A DNA stretch of 56,242 nucleotides from positions 1-56,242 of the forward strand of contig JAMOBE010000018.1 in assembly GCA_039908285.1 (NCBI GenBank), written 5' to 3'. Position 1 is the first letter of the stretch. The number at the start of each line of letters is the position of its first letter. Positions 31,063 through 44,378 of this stretch are shown piece by piece. The DNA is from JAMOBE01 sp039908285. Lineage in GTDB: Bacteria > Pseudomonadota > Alphaproteobacteria > Rhodospirillales > Rhodospirillaceae. The notes beneath the pieces were generated by a model that saw only the letters and a program-made list of their open reading frames with translations, was not told the origin of the DNA and made no database searches. A program made the position numbers and the translations under genes.

Positions 31063-32823
31063 ATGTTGGTTCCGGGGCCTGTGCGGATGATGATGAGGGG
31101 TATGCGGCACGTGCCACCGGCGATGGTGGTATTCGTCGTGTCCGGGCTGATCGGCGCGGTGGTCGGCTGGATGTGGGCGACGCCGTCGGCGCTGATCGTC
31201 CCCGGGCAGTTCCTGGCCGGGCTGGCGGCCTATCCGGAGGGGTCGCCGATGGCCGCCTTCTTCCGTCAGACCATCACCCTGCCGGCGGAGGGGGTGGCCC
31301 TTCTGCTGCGCCTTGGCCTCTCCCCCGATGCCATCTGCCTTGGCCTGTCGTCGGCGATCGCGGCGCTGTATGCCCAGGCCTTCGCGCTGATCACCTATTC
31401 CTTCAGCCGGCAGGTGCCGCCGGCCCTGGCGGTGGCGGCGCTGTGCTGCGTGTCGCCCTGGGCCTACCTGGACGGACCGGACTACCCGATCCAGGTGATC
31501 GCCCCCCACACCTCCGGCATCCTGGGGCTGGCCCTCGGCCTCCACGTGCTGGGGATGATCGGCGTCGGCTGGTATCGGGCGGCGGCCATCGTGCTGGGCC
31601 TGATGCCGTTCATGCATCCGGTGCTCGGCCTGTGGTCGGTCGTCGTGGTCGTGGCCGGCTGGGTGGTCACGCGGCGCACGGTGGGGAGTCGCGTGATCTG
31701 GCCGTTCGCTTTCGGGATCGTCGGCGGCGCCGTGGCGCTGCTGGCCGGGCGCCTGCTGGCTCCGGAGGTGGCCATGCCGCCCGCCGACCCCGGTTACATG
31801 GAGGCCTTCCTCAAGACCTGGGACTTCCACCGCAACCAGCCCTTCGACTGGCAGCGCGGCACCATGATGGTCCGCATGGTCCTGCTGACGACGATGCTGT
31901 TGCTCTGGCTGCGGCTCCGCCGGGCCGAGGTGCCGGAGCCGACGGTGGTCATGGTCTGGACGCTGGCGGCGGCGGCGGTGGGCGGCGCGGTGGCCTATGG
32001 GGTGTTCTACGCCGGTCGCGACCTTTTGCCCAACGTGCTGGTGATCGCGATGCCGAACCGGCTCATCAATCTGCCGCTGGCGGCCACCCTGCCGGTGCTG
32101 GCCGGCCTCCTGTTCCGGCATGGGCGGACCTGGACGGCGGTGGCGGCGCTCGCGGTGCTGCTGGCGGTGCCGGTGGGCCTGGCACACACGCCCTTCGACC
32201 CCATGGTCACCGGCAGCGCCGGCAATCTCGCGGCGGTGATCGTCGCCACTACCGCCATCCTGGCGCTGAGCAGCGGCCAGTGGGGAGATCGGTGGGTGGG
32301 GGCGGGCCACCGCCTGGCGCCGGTCCTGGCGCTCGGGATGTTCGCCGCGGCGCTGGTGGTGGCACAGCCCGTCAACGAGCGGCTTCTCGACGCCTCGGAC
32401 CACCACGGCGCCTTCGTCGACTATGTCAGCGACATAGGCGGCCCGGGCGGGACCATGGCGGTGGTCAGCGACGTCCACTCCCTGGGCGTCCCGGCCCGCA
32501 AGGCGCTGCTGATCGACCCCAACCTGGACTTCGTCGTCTACGGCCGGGGGCTTGGGCCGGCGATGGCGGCGATCCTGGCCGACGTCTACGGCGTCGATTT
32601 CTTCGCCCCCCGGCAGGAGAACTTCCTGGGCGCCATCCATCCGCTCGTGGTCCGTCCGCTATGGCAGGCGCGCTCCCTCGAACAGTGGCAGGCCATCGCC
32701 GCCCGCCATGACTTGCGCATTGTCGTCACCGATGGTACGTGGAGACTTCAGTTGCCTCTGGCCGCCACCATATCATACAGGGGGGAGCGACTCGCCGTCT
32801 TCGCCATCCCGCCCGCGCGCTGA
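31063..32823 (+). CDS. Polytopic membrane protein of unknown function
   Basis: A 586-residue integral membrane protein with roughly ten or more hydrophobic helices (for example MVVFVVSGLIGAVVGWMW, LYAQAFALITYSF, AIVLGLMPFMHPVLGLW, VLAGLLFRHGRTW) and a C-terminal soluble part of about 130 residues after about residue 450. The layout with a large luminal/periplasmic tail resembles GT-C-type transferases or their relatives, but the diagnostic first-loop DD/DE motif is not evident, so I give no activity. The ATG at 31063 is taken because gggggagaggg of the repeat lies at Shine-Dalgarno distance; ATGs at 31087-31099 are alternatives. Divergent from the glycan locus and 114 bases before gltB. Confidence 0.75.
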   Translation: MLVPGPVRMMMRGMRHVPPAMVVFVVSGLIGAVVGWMWATPSALIVPGQFLAGLAAYPEGSPMAAFFRQTITLPAEGVALLLRLGLSPDAICLGLSSAIAALYAQAFALITYSFSRQVPPALAVAALCCVSPWAYLDGPDYPIQVIAPHTSGILGLALGLHVLGMIGVGWYRAAAIVLGLMPFMHPVLGLWSVVVVVAGWVVTRRTVGSRVIWPFAFGIVGGAVALLAGRLLAPEVAMPPADPGYMEAFLKTWDFHRNQPFDWQRGTMMVRMVLLTTMLLLWLRLRRAEVPEPTVVMVWTLAAAAVGGAVAYGVFYAGRDLLPNVLVIAMPNRLINLPLAATLPVLAGLLFRHGRTWTAVAALAVLLAVPVGLAHTPFDPMVTGSAGNLAAVIVATTAILALSSGQWGDRWVGAGHRLAPVLALGMFAAALVVAQPVNERLLDASDHHGAFVDYVSDIGGPGGTMAVVSDVHSLGVPARKALLIDPNLDFVVYGRGLGPAMAAILADVYGVDFFAPRQENFLGAIHPLVVRPLWQARSLEQWQAIAARHDLRIVVTDGTWRLQLPLAATISYRGERLAVFAIPPAR

Positions 32824-32937
32824 TCGAAGACGGACAGTCCGCCGGGAATGATGCCCTCTATGAAACCGCTCTTGCCAGAGAGGCCTCGGACGGCTAAATA
32901 ACGCGTCTTTTGTCGAAAGCATAGTGCAAGGGGTTGC

Positions 32938-37584
<4,647 letters not shown>

Positions 37585-37586
37585 CC

Positions 37587-39026
37587 ATGGGCAAGCCAAC
37601 CGGTTTCCTTGAAATCCAGCGCAGCGACCGCACCTACGCCCCGGTCGGTGAGCGCGTCACCCACTATCGCGAGTTCACGGTTCCCCTGACGGCGGAAGAC
37701 CTGCGCAACCAGGGCTCCCGCTGCATGGACTGCGGCATCCCGTTCTGTCACGAGGGCTGTCCGGTCAACAACAACATCCCCGACTGGAACGACCTGGTCT
37801 ACCGGGACCAGTGGCGGGCGGCGGCCGAGACGCTGCTGTCCACCAACAACTTTCCCGAGTTCACCGGCCGCATCTGTCCGGCTCCCTGCGAGGCGGCCTG
37901 CACCCTGAACCTCGTGGATGCGCCGGTCACCATCAAGTCCATCGAGTGCGCCATCATCGACCGCGCCTTCGCCGAGGGCTGGATCGTCCCCGTCATGCCG
38001 AAGGCACGCACCGGCCGGCGGGTGGCGGTTGTGGGCTCGGGCCCGGCCGGCCTGGCCTGCGCCCAGCAGCTCGCCCGCGCCGGCCACACCGTGGTGGTGT
38101 TCGAAAAGAACGCCCGCCCCGGCGGCCTGCTGCGCTATGGCATCCCCGACTTCAAGCTGGAAAAGCACCTGATCGACCGGCGCGTCGCCCAGATGGAAGC
38201 CGAGGGCGTGACGTTCCGCAACGACAGCCATGTCGGCGTCGCCCCGACCACGGCCGAGATCATGCTCGACTTCGACGCCGTGGTGCTGGCCGGCGGCTCG
38301 GAGCATCCGCGCGACCTTCCCGTGCCGGGACGGGACCTGACCGGCGTCCACTTCGCCATGGACTTCCTGACCGAGCAGAACCGGGTCGTGACGGGACAGA
38401 TCACTCCGGCACAGCGACGCATCGTCGCCACCGGCAAGCGGGTGGTGGTGATCGGCGGCGGCGACACCGGCTCGGACTGCGTCGGCACCTCGGTCCGCCA
38501 GGGCGCGGCCTCGGTGACCCAGATCGAGATCATGCCGAAGCCGCCGGAGAAGGAAGACAAGCGCGGCTGGCCCAACTGGCCCAACAAGCTGCGCACGTCC
38601 AGTTCCCACGAGGAGGGCTGCCAGCGCGACTGGAGTGTCGGCACCAGGTCGTTCAGCGGTGAGAACGGCCATGTCACCAGTGTCGACGCCATGCGGGTCA
38701 ACTGGCGCGCCGACGACTCCGGCCGACCGGTCATGACCGGGATCGCCGGCAGCGAATTCGCGATCCCGGCCGACCTGGTGTTCCTCGCCATGGGCTTCGT
38801 CCATCCGGTACGCGAGGGGCTGCTGGCCGACCTCGGGGTCGCCCTGGACGAGCGGGGCAATGTCAGGGCCAACATGCAGAGCTGGCGCACGTCGGTGGAC
38901 AAGGTGTTCGCCGCCGGTGACGCCCGCCGAGGCCAGTCGCTGGTGGTGTGGGCCATCCGCGAGGGACGCCAGTGCGCCCGCGCGGTGGACGAGTTCCTGA
39001 TGGGAACCACCGAGCTGCCGCGATAG
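37587..39026 (+). CDS. gltD: Glutamate synthase (NADPH) small subunit
   Basis: A 479-residue GltD. Two N-terminal cysteine clusters (CMDCGIPFCHEGCPVNN and GRICPAPCEAACTLN) bind 4Fe-4S centres, VAVVGSGPAGLACAQQLA binds FAD, and VVVIGGGDTGSDCVGTSVRQ binds NADPH. It feeds electrons from NADPH to GltB. Two bases after gltB, so the operon is gltBD; a methyltransferase gene follows at 26 bases. Confidence 0.97.
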   Translation: MGKPTGFLEIQRSDRTYAPVGERVTHYREFTVPLTAEDLRNQGSRCMDCGIPFCHEGCPVNNNIPDWNDLVYRDQWRAAAETLLSTNNFPEFTGRICPAPCEAACTLNLVDAPVTIKSIECAIIDRAFAEGWIVPVMPKARTGRRVAVVGSGPAGLACAQQLARAGHTVVVFEKNARPGGLLRYGIPDFKLEKHLIDRRVAQMEAEGVTFRNDSHVGVAPTTAEIMLDFDAVVLAGGSEHPRDLPVPGRDLTGVHFAMDFLTEQNRVVTGQITPAQRRIVATGKRVVVIGGGDTGSDCVGTSVRQGAASVTQIEIMPKPPEKEDKRGWPNWPNKLRTSSSHEEGCQRDWSVGTRSFSGENGHVTSVDAMRVNWRADDSGRPVMTGIAGSEFAIPADLVFLAMGFVHPVREGLLADLGVALDERGNVRANMQSWRTSVDKVFAAGDARRGQSLVVWAIREGRQCARAVDEFLMGTTELPR

Positions 39027-39051
39027 ATCCGGGTAAGGGGGGGCCGTCGGA

Positions 39052-39735
39052 ATGATGCGCAGGCGCAACACGGACGTCCTGCTGGAACTGGTGGATTTCC
39101 AGGACCGGATCGTGGTCGACGTCGGCAGCGGCGACGGTGGGCTGGCCCGACTGATGACCCGCCAGGGCGCCCACGTGACGGGGATCGAGATCAGCGAGCG
39201 GCAGATCGAAGCGGCCTTCGCCACCCCCCGCCAGGGTGACGAGACCTACATCGAGGGCTCGGCCGAAAGCCTGCCGTTTGCCGACTCATCCGTGGACATC
39301 GTCGTCTTCTTCAACAGCCTGCACCACGTGGCGGTGGAGCGCATGGACACCGCCATGGCCGAATCGGCACGGGTCCTGAAGCCGGGTGGTCTGCTGTATG
39401 TGACGGAGCCCCTCGCCGAGGGGTCCTTTTTCGACCTGTGCTGCGCCGTGGACGACGAGACCGCCGTCCGCGCCCGGGCGCTCGCCTGCATCCGCTCGGC
39501 CGCCCGCTTCGGCCTGACCGCCGAGAAGGAGGTGCTCTACATCCACACGGTGGTGATGCGGGACTACGACTCGTTCCGCGAGCGCATCATCGCCCCCAAC
39601 GTGGAGCGCGAGCCGATCGTGGAGCGGCTGGACGCCTCCCTGCGCGCCGCCTTCCAGCGCCTGGGCACCCCCACCAGTCAGGGCATGGGCTTCGATCAGC
39701 CGTCCCGGGCCAACCTGCTGCGCAGGACGGCATAG
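39052..39735 (+). CDS. Class I SAM-dependent methyltransferase
   Basis: A 227-residue class I methyltransferase of the UbiE/Methyltransf_11 type: motif I VVDVGSGDGGLARLMTRQGA, then VTGIEISERQIEAAF, SAESLPFADSSVDIVVFFNS and ESARVLKPGGLLYVTEPL. The substrate is not evident. It is 26 bases downstream of gltD and probably shares its transcript, but this says nothing firm about function. It converges on the coiled-coil gene, with two bases between the stops. Confidence 0.85.
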   Translation: MMRRRNTDVLLELVDFQDRIVVDVGSGDGGLARLMTRQGAHVTGIEISERQIEAAFATPRQGDETYIEGSAESLPFADSSVDIVVFFNSLHHVAVERMDTAMAESARVLKPGGLLYVTEPLAEGSFFDLCCAVDDETAVRARALACIRSAARFGLTAEKEVLYIHTVVMRDYDSFRERIIAPNVEREPIVERLDASLRAAFQRLGTPTSQGMGFDQPSRANLLRRTA

Positions 39736-39737
39736 CC

Positions 39738-40337
39738 TTACGGGTGCGGCGGCAGATACCGGATGGCGGCCAGCAGAATGGTCGTGATCACCACCAGCAT
39801 GCCTCCAAGCTTGATGATGACGTCACGCTTGGCGAGTTCGATGGTGGACTCGAGACGGGCAACCTCATGCCGAAGGGTGGAACCAACCTCGGCGATCTTC
39901 GTTTCCAGCCGGTGCTCGGTGGCTTCCAGATCGGTCCGGAGTTCGGCGATATCGGCTTTCAGTTCAACCTTGGTCTCGGCGATCTCGGCTCTCAATTCGG
40001 CCTTGGTTTCGGCGATCTCTGCCCTGACCTCGGCGATCTCGGCTCTCAATTCGGCCTTGGTTTCGTTGATTTCGGCCCTGACCTCGGCGATATCGGCTTT
40101 CAATTCGGCCTTGGTTTCGTTGATTTCGGCCCTGACCTCGGCGATATCGGCTTTCAATTCGGCCTTGGTCCCGGCGATCTCAGTCCTGACCTCGGCGATA
40201 TCGCCTTTCAGCTCGCCCTTGGCCTCCACCACGTCGGTCTTGCTGGCGGCCTGGGTATCCATGAAATCGGCCAAGGCCTCCACCTGCTCGACGGAGAACC
40301 CGACTTTTTGAAGCTTGAGGACGGCTGACGCTCCCAT
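39738..40337 (-). CDS. Coiled-coil protein with C-terminal membrane anchor
   Basis: A 199-residue protein of the DUF1640-like kind. After SVEQVEALADFMDTQAASK come regular 18-residue coiled-coil repeats of the form DIAEVRAEINETKAELKA (four near-identical copies plus a shorter fifth, about residues 45-135), then a helical stretch and one C-terminal transmembrane segment (GGMLVVITTILLAAIRYL). The ATG at 40337 is chosen because the region upstream is not protein-like. The repeats are exact enough at DNA level (54-bp units) to suggest recent duplication. Function unknown; related mitochondrial proteins (MCUR1/CCDC90) are membrane-bound coiled-coil scaffolds. Confidence 0.8.
   Translation of the reverse strand: MGASAVLKLQKVGFSVEQVEALADFMDTQAASKTDVVEAKGELKGDIAEVRTEIAGTKAELKADIAEVRAEINETKAELKADIAEVRAEINETKAELRAEIAEVRAEIAETKAELRAEIAETKVELKADIAELRTDLEATEHRLETKIAEVGSTLRHEVARLESTIELAKRDVIIKLGGMLVVITTILLAAIRYLPPHP
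39960..40205. repeat. 54-bp tandem repeats in the coiled-coil gene
   Basis: Repeated blocks on the plus strand contain ctcggcgat(a/c)tcggct, ttcaattcggccttggt and its neighbours at 54-bp spacing, with one 33-bp unit. They code for the 18-residue heptad-like repeats. Confidence 0.75.
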
Positions 40338-40546
40338 GGTCCTACTCTGACCTGATTCAGGGGGAGGAGTCAACGCGGCGACACCAATGTGATGCCGCCA
40401 CCCCCGAATTATCCAGGAGATCCCACGCCATGCCGGACCAGTCCACACCGCGGGCCGGCTTTCCAGAAAGCGTAAACGAGACCGATGGAGCGGGTTGTCG
40501 CCGCGCCCGATGGCTGTTAACATCCCCACAGGATGGAGGAGGCCCC

Positions 40547-40765
40547 ATGTCCAAATCGGTGACCATCGGCGCCCGCATCAGCGCCGACCTGGATGACGAC
40601 CTGCGGAAGCTTGCGGAAGCGACGGGGCGATCGAAGTCCCGCCTGGTCGCGGACGCGGTGCAGTCCTACGTAACCGCCGAAAAGGAACTGGCCGCCGCCC
40701 TCGACGAGGGCCTGGAGACCTCGATAGAGGTGTCCGAGGCGCTGAAGATTCGGGCGGATGACTGA
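40547..40765 (+). CDS. Ribbon-helix-helix (CopG/Arc-type) protein
   Basis: A 72-residue protein: an N-terminal strand VTIGARISADLDDDLRKLAE followed by two helices (GRSKSRLVADAVQSYVTA), the ribbon-helix-helix fold of CopG-type repressors and antitoxins. The ATG at 40547 has a ggaggaggcc ribosome site; the longer frame from 40430 is not protein-like. No toxin gene follows: the next gene, uppP, begins 22 bases later. It may be an orphan antitoxin or a self-regulating repressor. Confidence 0.75.
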   Translation: MSKSVTIGARISADLDDDLRKLAEATGRSKSRLVADAVQSYVTAEKELAAALDEGLETSIEVSEALKIRADD

Positions 40766-40787
40766 TACGTTATCAGGCTGAGACACC

Positions 40788-41591
40788 ATGGATCTGCTCA
40801 CTCTCTCCCAGGCGGCGTTCCTCGGCTTCGTGGAGGGACTGACCGAGTTCCTCCCCGTATCCTCCACCGGGCACCTGCTGATCTTCGATGAGCTGATCGG
40901 GTTCCGGGGGCCGCCCGGCAAGGTGTTCGAGATCGTCGTCCAGCTTGGCGCGATCCTGGCCGTGTGCTGGCTGTACCGGCGGCGGCTGGTGGACGCGACG
41001 GTCGGGCTGACCACCGACCCGGCCGCCCGCGCCTTCGCCCGCAACGTCATCCTCGCCTTCCTGCCGGCGATGGTGATCGGCTTTTTCGCCCATGGCTACA
41101 TCAAAAGCGTCCTGTTCAACCCGTGGGTCGTCTCGGTCAGCTTCATCGTCGGCGGGGTCGCCATCCTGCTCATCGAGCGCATGGTCCACACGGCCCGCTG
41201 GCACGAGGTCGAGGCGATGCCGTCCCACGTCTCCCTGCGCATCGGCCTGTTCCAGTGCCTGGCCATGGTGCCCGGGGTATCGCGATCGGGGGCCACCATC
41301 ATGGGGGCGCTGCTGATGAACGTGGACCGCCGGACCGCCGCCGAGTTCTCGTTCTTCCTCGCCATTCCCACCATGCTGGCGGCCACCGCCTACGACATCT
41401 TCAAGAGCCGGGCGGTGCTGACCCTTGACGGGCTGGGGCTGATCGCCGTCGGGTTCGTGGTGGCCTTCGTCTCGGCCCTGGTGGTGGTGAAGCTGTTCAT
41501 CGCCTTCGTCAGCAACCACGGCTTCGCGCCCTTCGCCTATTACCGCATCGCCGCCGGAGTGGCGGTGCTGGCGGTGCTGCTGATGCGATAG
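40788..41591 (+). CDS. uppP: Undecaprenyl-diphosphatase
   Basis: A 267-residue membrane phosphatase of the BacA/UppP family. Conserved blocks: FLGFVEGLTEFLPVSSTGHL (Glu-rich catalytic region) and MVPGVSRSGATIMGALLMNV (second conserved loop with Arg and Ser). Seven to eight hydrophobic helices are visible. It recycles undecaprenyl diphosphate to the monophosphate carrier used for peptidoglycan and O-antigen/capsule, so it also serves the glycan locus. Two bases separate it from the histidine kinase. Confidence 0.96.
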   Translation: MDLLTLSQAAFLGFVEGLTEFLPVSSTGHLLIFDELIGFRGPPGKVFEIVVQLGAILAVCWLYRRRLVDATVGLTTDPAARAFARNVILAFLPAMVIGFFAHGYIKSVLFNPWVVSVSFIVGGVAILLIERMVHTARWHEVEAMPSHVSLRIGLFQCLAMVPGVSRSGATIMGALLMNVDRRTAAEFSFFLAIPTMLAATAYDIFKSRAVLTLDGLGLIAVGFVVAFVSALVVVKLFIAFVSNHGFAPFAYYRIAAGVAVLAVLLMR

Positions 41592-41593
41592 CG

Positions 41594-44134
41594 ATGGACG
41601 GCGGAGACACCGAGCCGGACGGCGCCCCATCCACCGAAGGGGCATTCGGGGGCGGCGCGCGCCGCCTGGCGGGGCTGTTCCTGGGCGGGGTGGTTCTTCT
41701 GTCGGCGCTGATCTACTGGAACGACTACCGGGTCGAAATGAGAAAGGCCGAGGATCTGGCGCGGGCGCTGACCCAGGCGGCCGATGAACAGATCAACGGC
41801 AGCCTGCGGACCATCGACCTTTTGCTGCAGCACGTCGGTCGCTATGTGGCCCCGGCCGACCTGACGGAAAGCCACCCCATCTACCAGAGTCTGAACCTCC
41901 AGGCGCGGGCGTTCCCCGAGGTGCGGTCCCTGTTCATCGTTACCGCCGACGGCACGACGGTGGGGGGCTCGGCCGAGCATGTCGCCGCCAACGTGTCCGA
42001 CCGCAACTATTTCCTGTATCAAAAGCACCTCCACGAACTTAATCGCGTGGTCATCGACGGGCCGGAGATGGGGCGACGGCCGGGACAGCCGGAAATCGTC
42101 CTCTCCCGCGCCATCACCGATGCATCGGGCACCTTCAAGGGCGTGGTGGCGGCGGCGCTCGAGCCCAACTTTTTCAGCGATCCCCTGAAATCGGTGGAAC
42201 TGGACGGTCACGGCAGCGCCATCCTGATGAATTCCAACGGCGTGGTGCTGTCGCGCTTCCCCGATGCCGAGCGTTGGATCGGCCGCTCGCTCGCCGACAG
42301 CCGACTGGTGACGTCGCTGCTGCCGCAGCGGCGGTCCGGCGTGTGGCGCACCTACGGCGACATCGACGGCCTGGACCAGATCTCCGCCTACCGGGCGCTC
42401 GCCAACTATCCGCTGGTGGTGGTGACCGGCATTCCGGTGGCGCAGGTCCGCAATCGCTGGCTCGAGGCCACGGCCTACAAGATCGCGGTGGAGGCGGCTT
42501 TCGGCCTCATCATGATGTATCTGGCCGCGCTGCTGGACAAGCGCGAGCGCGAACGCCTGCGCATCGCCCGCGACTTCGCCCGGCGCCGGATGGCCGAGGA
42601 GGCCCTGGTGCGCATCAAGCTCGCCTACCAGGACCTGATCGAGGGGGCTATCGAAGGCATCCTGATCCATCGCGATTTCAAGCCACTGCTGGCCAACGAG
42701 GCCTGCGCCCGCATGTTCGGCTTCGGCTCGGTCGAGGAGGTGCTGGCCCTGCCATCGGTTCTGGCCCTGATCGCCGCCCACGAGCGGCGGCGCGTCGCCG
42801 ACATGATCGGCCGGCGCATGCGGGGCGAGGACAGCGTGCCCGAGGTCTATGAATTCCAGGGGGTGCGCCACGACGGCTCGCTCATCTGGTGCCTCAACTC
42901 GGCGCGACGGGTGGAGTGGGACGGAGCGCCGGCGATCAAGACCGCCTTCGTCGACATCACGGCGAAGAAGATGACCGAGGAGGGACTGAAGGAGGCGCGG
43001 GACGTCGCCGAGCAGGCCAGCATGTCGAAGACCCGCTTCCTCGCCGCCGCCAGCCACGACCTGCGCCAGCCGGTACAGGCGCTCAATCTCTACATCAACG
43101 TCCTGGCCCAGCGTCGACACGCTCCCGATGTGCACGACATCATCGAACGCATCCAGGAGTCCGCCGAGGCGCTCGGCAACCTCTTGAATTCACTGCTCGA
43201 CATGTCGAAGCTGGAGGCGGGACTGGTCACGCCCGAACGGCGCAGCTTCCCGCTCGGCGCCATGCTGGAACGCCTGTGGGGCGCCTTCGCCCCGGTGGCC
43301 GAGAAGTCCGGCGTCTCGGTGAGCGTGGTGGTGTCCGCGGTGGTGGTCGAGTCCGATCCCACCCTGCTCGAACGCATCCTGCAGAATCTGATCTCCAACG
43401 CGGTCCGCTACAGCCCCCAGGGAAAGGTGCTGGTGGGGTGCCGGCGGCGGGGGCGGGAGGTGGCGATCCAGGTTCGGGACAGCGGCATGGGCATCCCCGC
43501 CGCCCACATGACCGCCATCTTCGAGGAGTTCTACCAGGTCGGCAACGTCGAGCGGGACCGTCGGCAAGGCCTTGGGCTCGGCCTCGCCATCGTGCGCCGC
43601 CTCGCCGACCTTCTCGGGCACCGCGTTCACGTGCGCTCCGTCGAGGGCAGGGGCAGCCTGTTCGAAGTGGTGGTCCCCCTGGGCAGCGACGCGCCGCCCC
43701 GCCCGGCTCCCGCTCCCATCGTCGACATCGCCAACCAGGCCGGACGGCTGGTGGTGGTCATCGACGATGACTTCGACGTGCGCAACAGCCTTCACTGGCA
43801 GTTGCGGGACTGGTGCTATCGGGTCATCGCCGCCCCCTCGTCGGAACAGGCCTTGAACAGCCTGCGGACAAGCGGGGAAACCCCGGACCTGATCATCGTC
43901 GACTACCGGCTGGCCAGCGGCGAGACCGGCATCGCCGCCGCCGAGAGCCTGGAAACCGCCCTCGGCATCCGCCCGCCGGTGCTGCTGCTGACCGGCGACA
44001 CGGCACCCGACCGCCTGCGGGAGGCCCGGGGCAGCGGCCTGCGCATGCTGCACAAACCAATCCGCTCCGACGACCTCCGCCAGGCGGTGGTCGCCGCCAT
44101 CCAGGGCCAGCCGGCCGACATCGACCTGCCATGA
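41594..44134 (+). CDS. Hybrid sensor histidine kinase/response regulator
   Basis: An 846-residue hybrid kinase. A first membrane helix (about 27-43), a periplasmic Cache/PDC-type sensor domain with SDRNYFLYQKHLHEL, a second helix near 300-315, a PAS domain (about 340-460), HisKA with FLAAASHDLRQPVQALNLYI (His near residue 487), HATPase_c with LERILQNLISNAVRYSPQ, VRDSGMGIPAAHM and GLGLGLAIVRRLADLLG, and a C-terminal receiver with VVVIDDDFDVRNS, the phospho-Asp of IIVDYRLASGE and the Lys of MLHKPIR. The SHDLRQP type H-box is common in alphaproteobacteria. No DNA-binding regulator is next to it, so its output is unknown. Confidence 0.93.
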   Translation: MDGGDTEPDGAPSTEGAFGGGARRLAGLFLGGVVLLSALIYWNDYRVEMRKAEDLARALTQAADEQINGSLRTIDLLLQHVGRYVAPADLTESHPIYQSLNLQARAFPEVRSLFIVTADGTTVGGSAEHVAANVSDRNYFLYQKHLHELNRVVIDGPEMGRRPGQPEIVLSRAITDASGTFKGVVAAALEPNFFSDPLKSVELDGHGSAILMNSNGVVLSRFPDAERWIGRSLADSRLVTSLLPQRRSGVWRTYGDIDGLDQISAYRALANYPLVVVTGIPVAQVRNRWLEATAYKIAVEAAFGLIMMYLAALLDKRERERLRIARDFARRRMAEEALVRIKLAYQDLIEGAIEGILIHRDFKPLLANEACARMFGFGSVEEVLALPSVLALIAAHERRRVADMIGRRMRGEDSVPEVYEFQGVRHDGSLIWCLNSARRVEWDGAPAIKTAFVDITAKKMTEEGLKEARDVAEQASMSKTRFLAAASHDLRQPVQALNLYINVLAQRRHAPDVHDIIERIQESAEALGNLLNSLLDMSKLEAGLVTPERRSFPLGAMLERLWGAFAPVAEKSGVSVSVVVSAVVVESDPTLLERILQNLISNAVRYSPQGKVLVGCRRRGREVAIQVRDSGMGIPAAHMTAIFEEFYQVGNVERDRRQGLGLGLAIVRRLADLLGHRVHVRSVEGRGSLFEVVVPLGSDAPPRPAPAPIVDIANQAGRLVVVIDDDFDVRNSLHWQLRDWCYRVIAAPSSEQALNSLRTSGETPDLIIVDYRLASGETGIAAAESLETALGIRPPVLLLTGDTAPDRLREARGSGLRMLHKPIRSDDLRQAVVAAIQGQPADIDLP

Positions 44135-44199
44135 CGAGAACGGCTCGCACCGAATCATGGAGACGCAAGCGCTCCCCTTCAGCAATATATACTCCGGTT

Positions 44200-44240
44200 A
44201 TGTCTATATACGGGATAACGTTCGTGTGCTAACGTTGATA
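44200..44240 (+). promoter_or_regulatory. AT-rich stretch with paired AACGTT sites upstream of ompA-like gene
   Basis: The 244 bases between the kinase gene and the OmpA-like gene contain an AT-rich section (agcaatatatactccggtta, then tgtctatata) followed by two palindromic AACGTT boxes, 14 bases apart (44217-44222 and 44231-44236), each in the context gataacgtt/ctaacgttgata. This looks like a promoter with a regulator site; start point and regulator are not known. No gene is seen in the remainder of the gap. Confidence 0.35.
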
Positions 44241-44378
44241 AGTTACTCGGTGAGGGGGCGTTGTGGGAGTGCTGCGCTCGCGCCAGCAGGGCGATCGTGC
44301 AGCAGCCAGCCGGACGTGGCAGAGAGCCGGACCGCACAGCCACTCATGTACGAACTTGCGATGGTCGGGAGAGTTGTC

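Noticed and set aside
40430..40546. Longer start for the ribbon-helix-helix protein
   Set aside because: The extra residues are not protein-like, while the ATG at 40547 has a good ribosome site and begins the fold.
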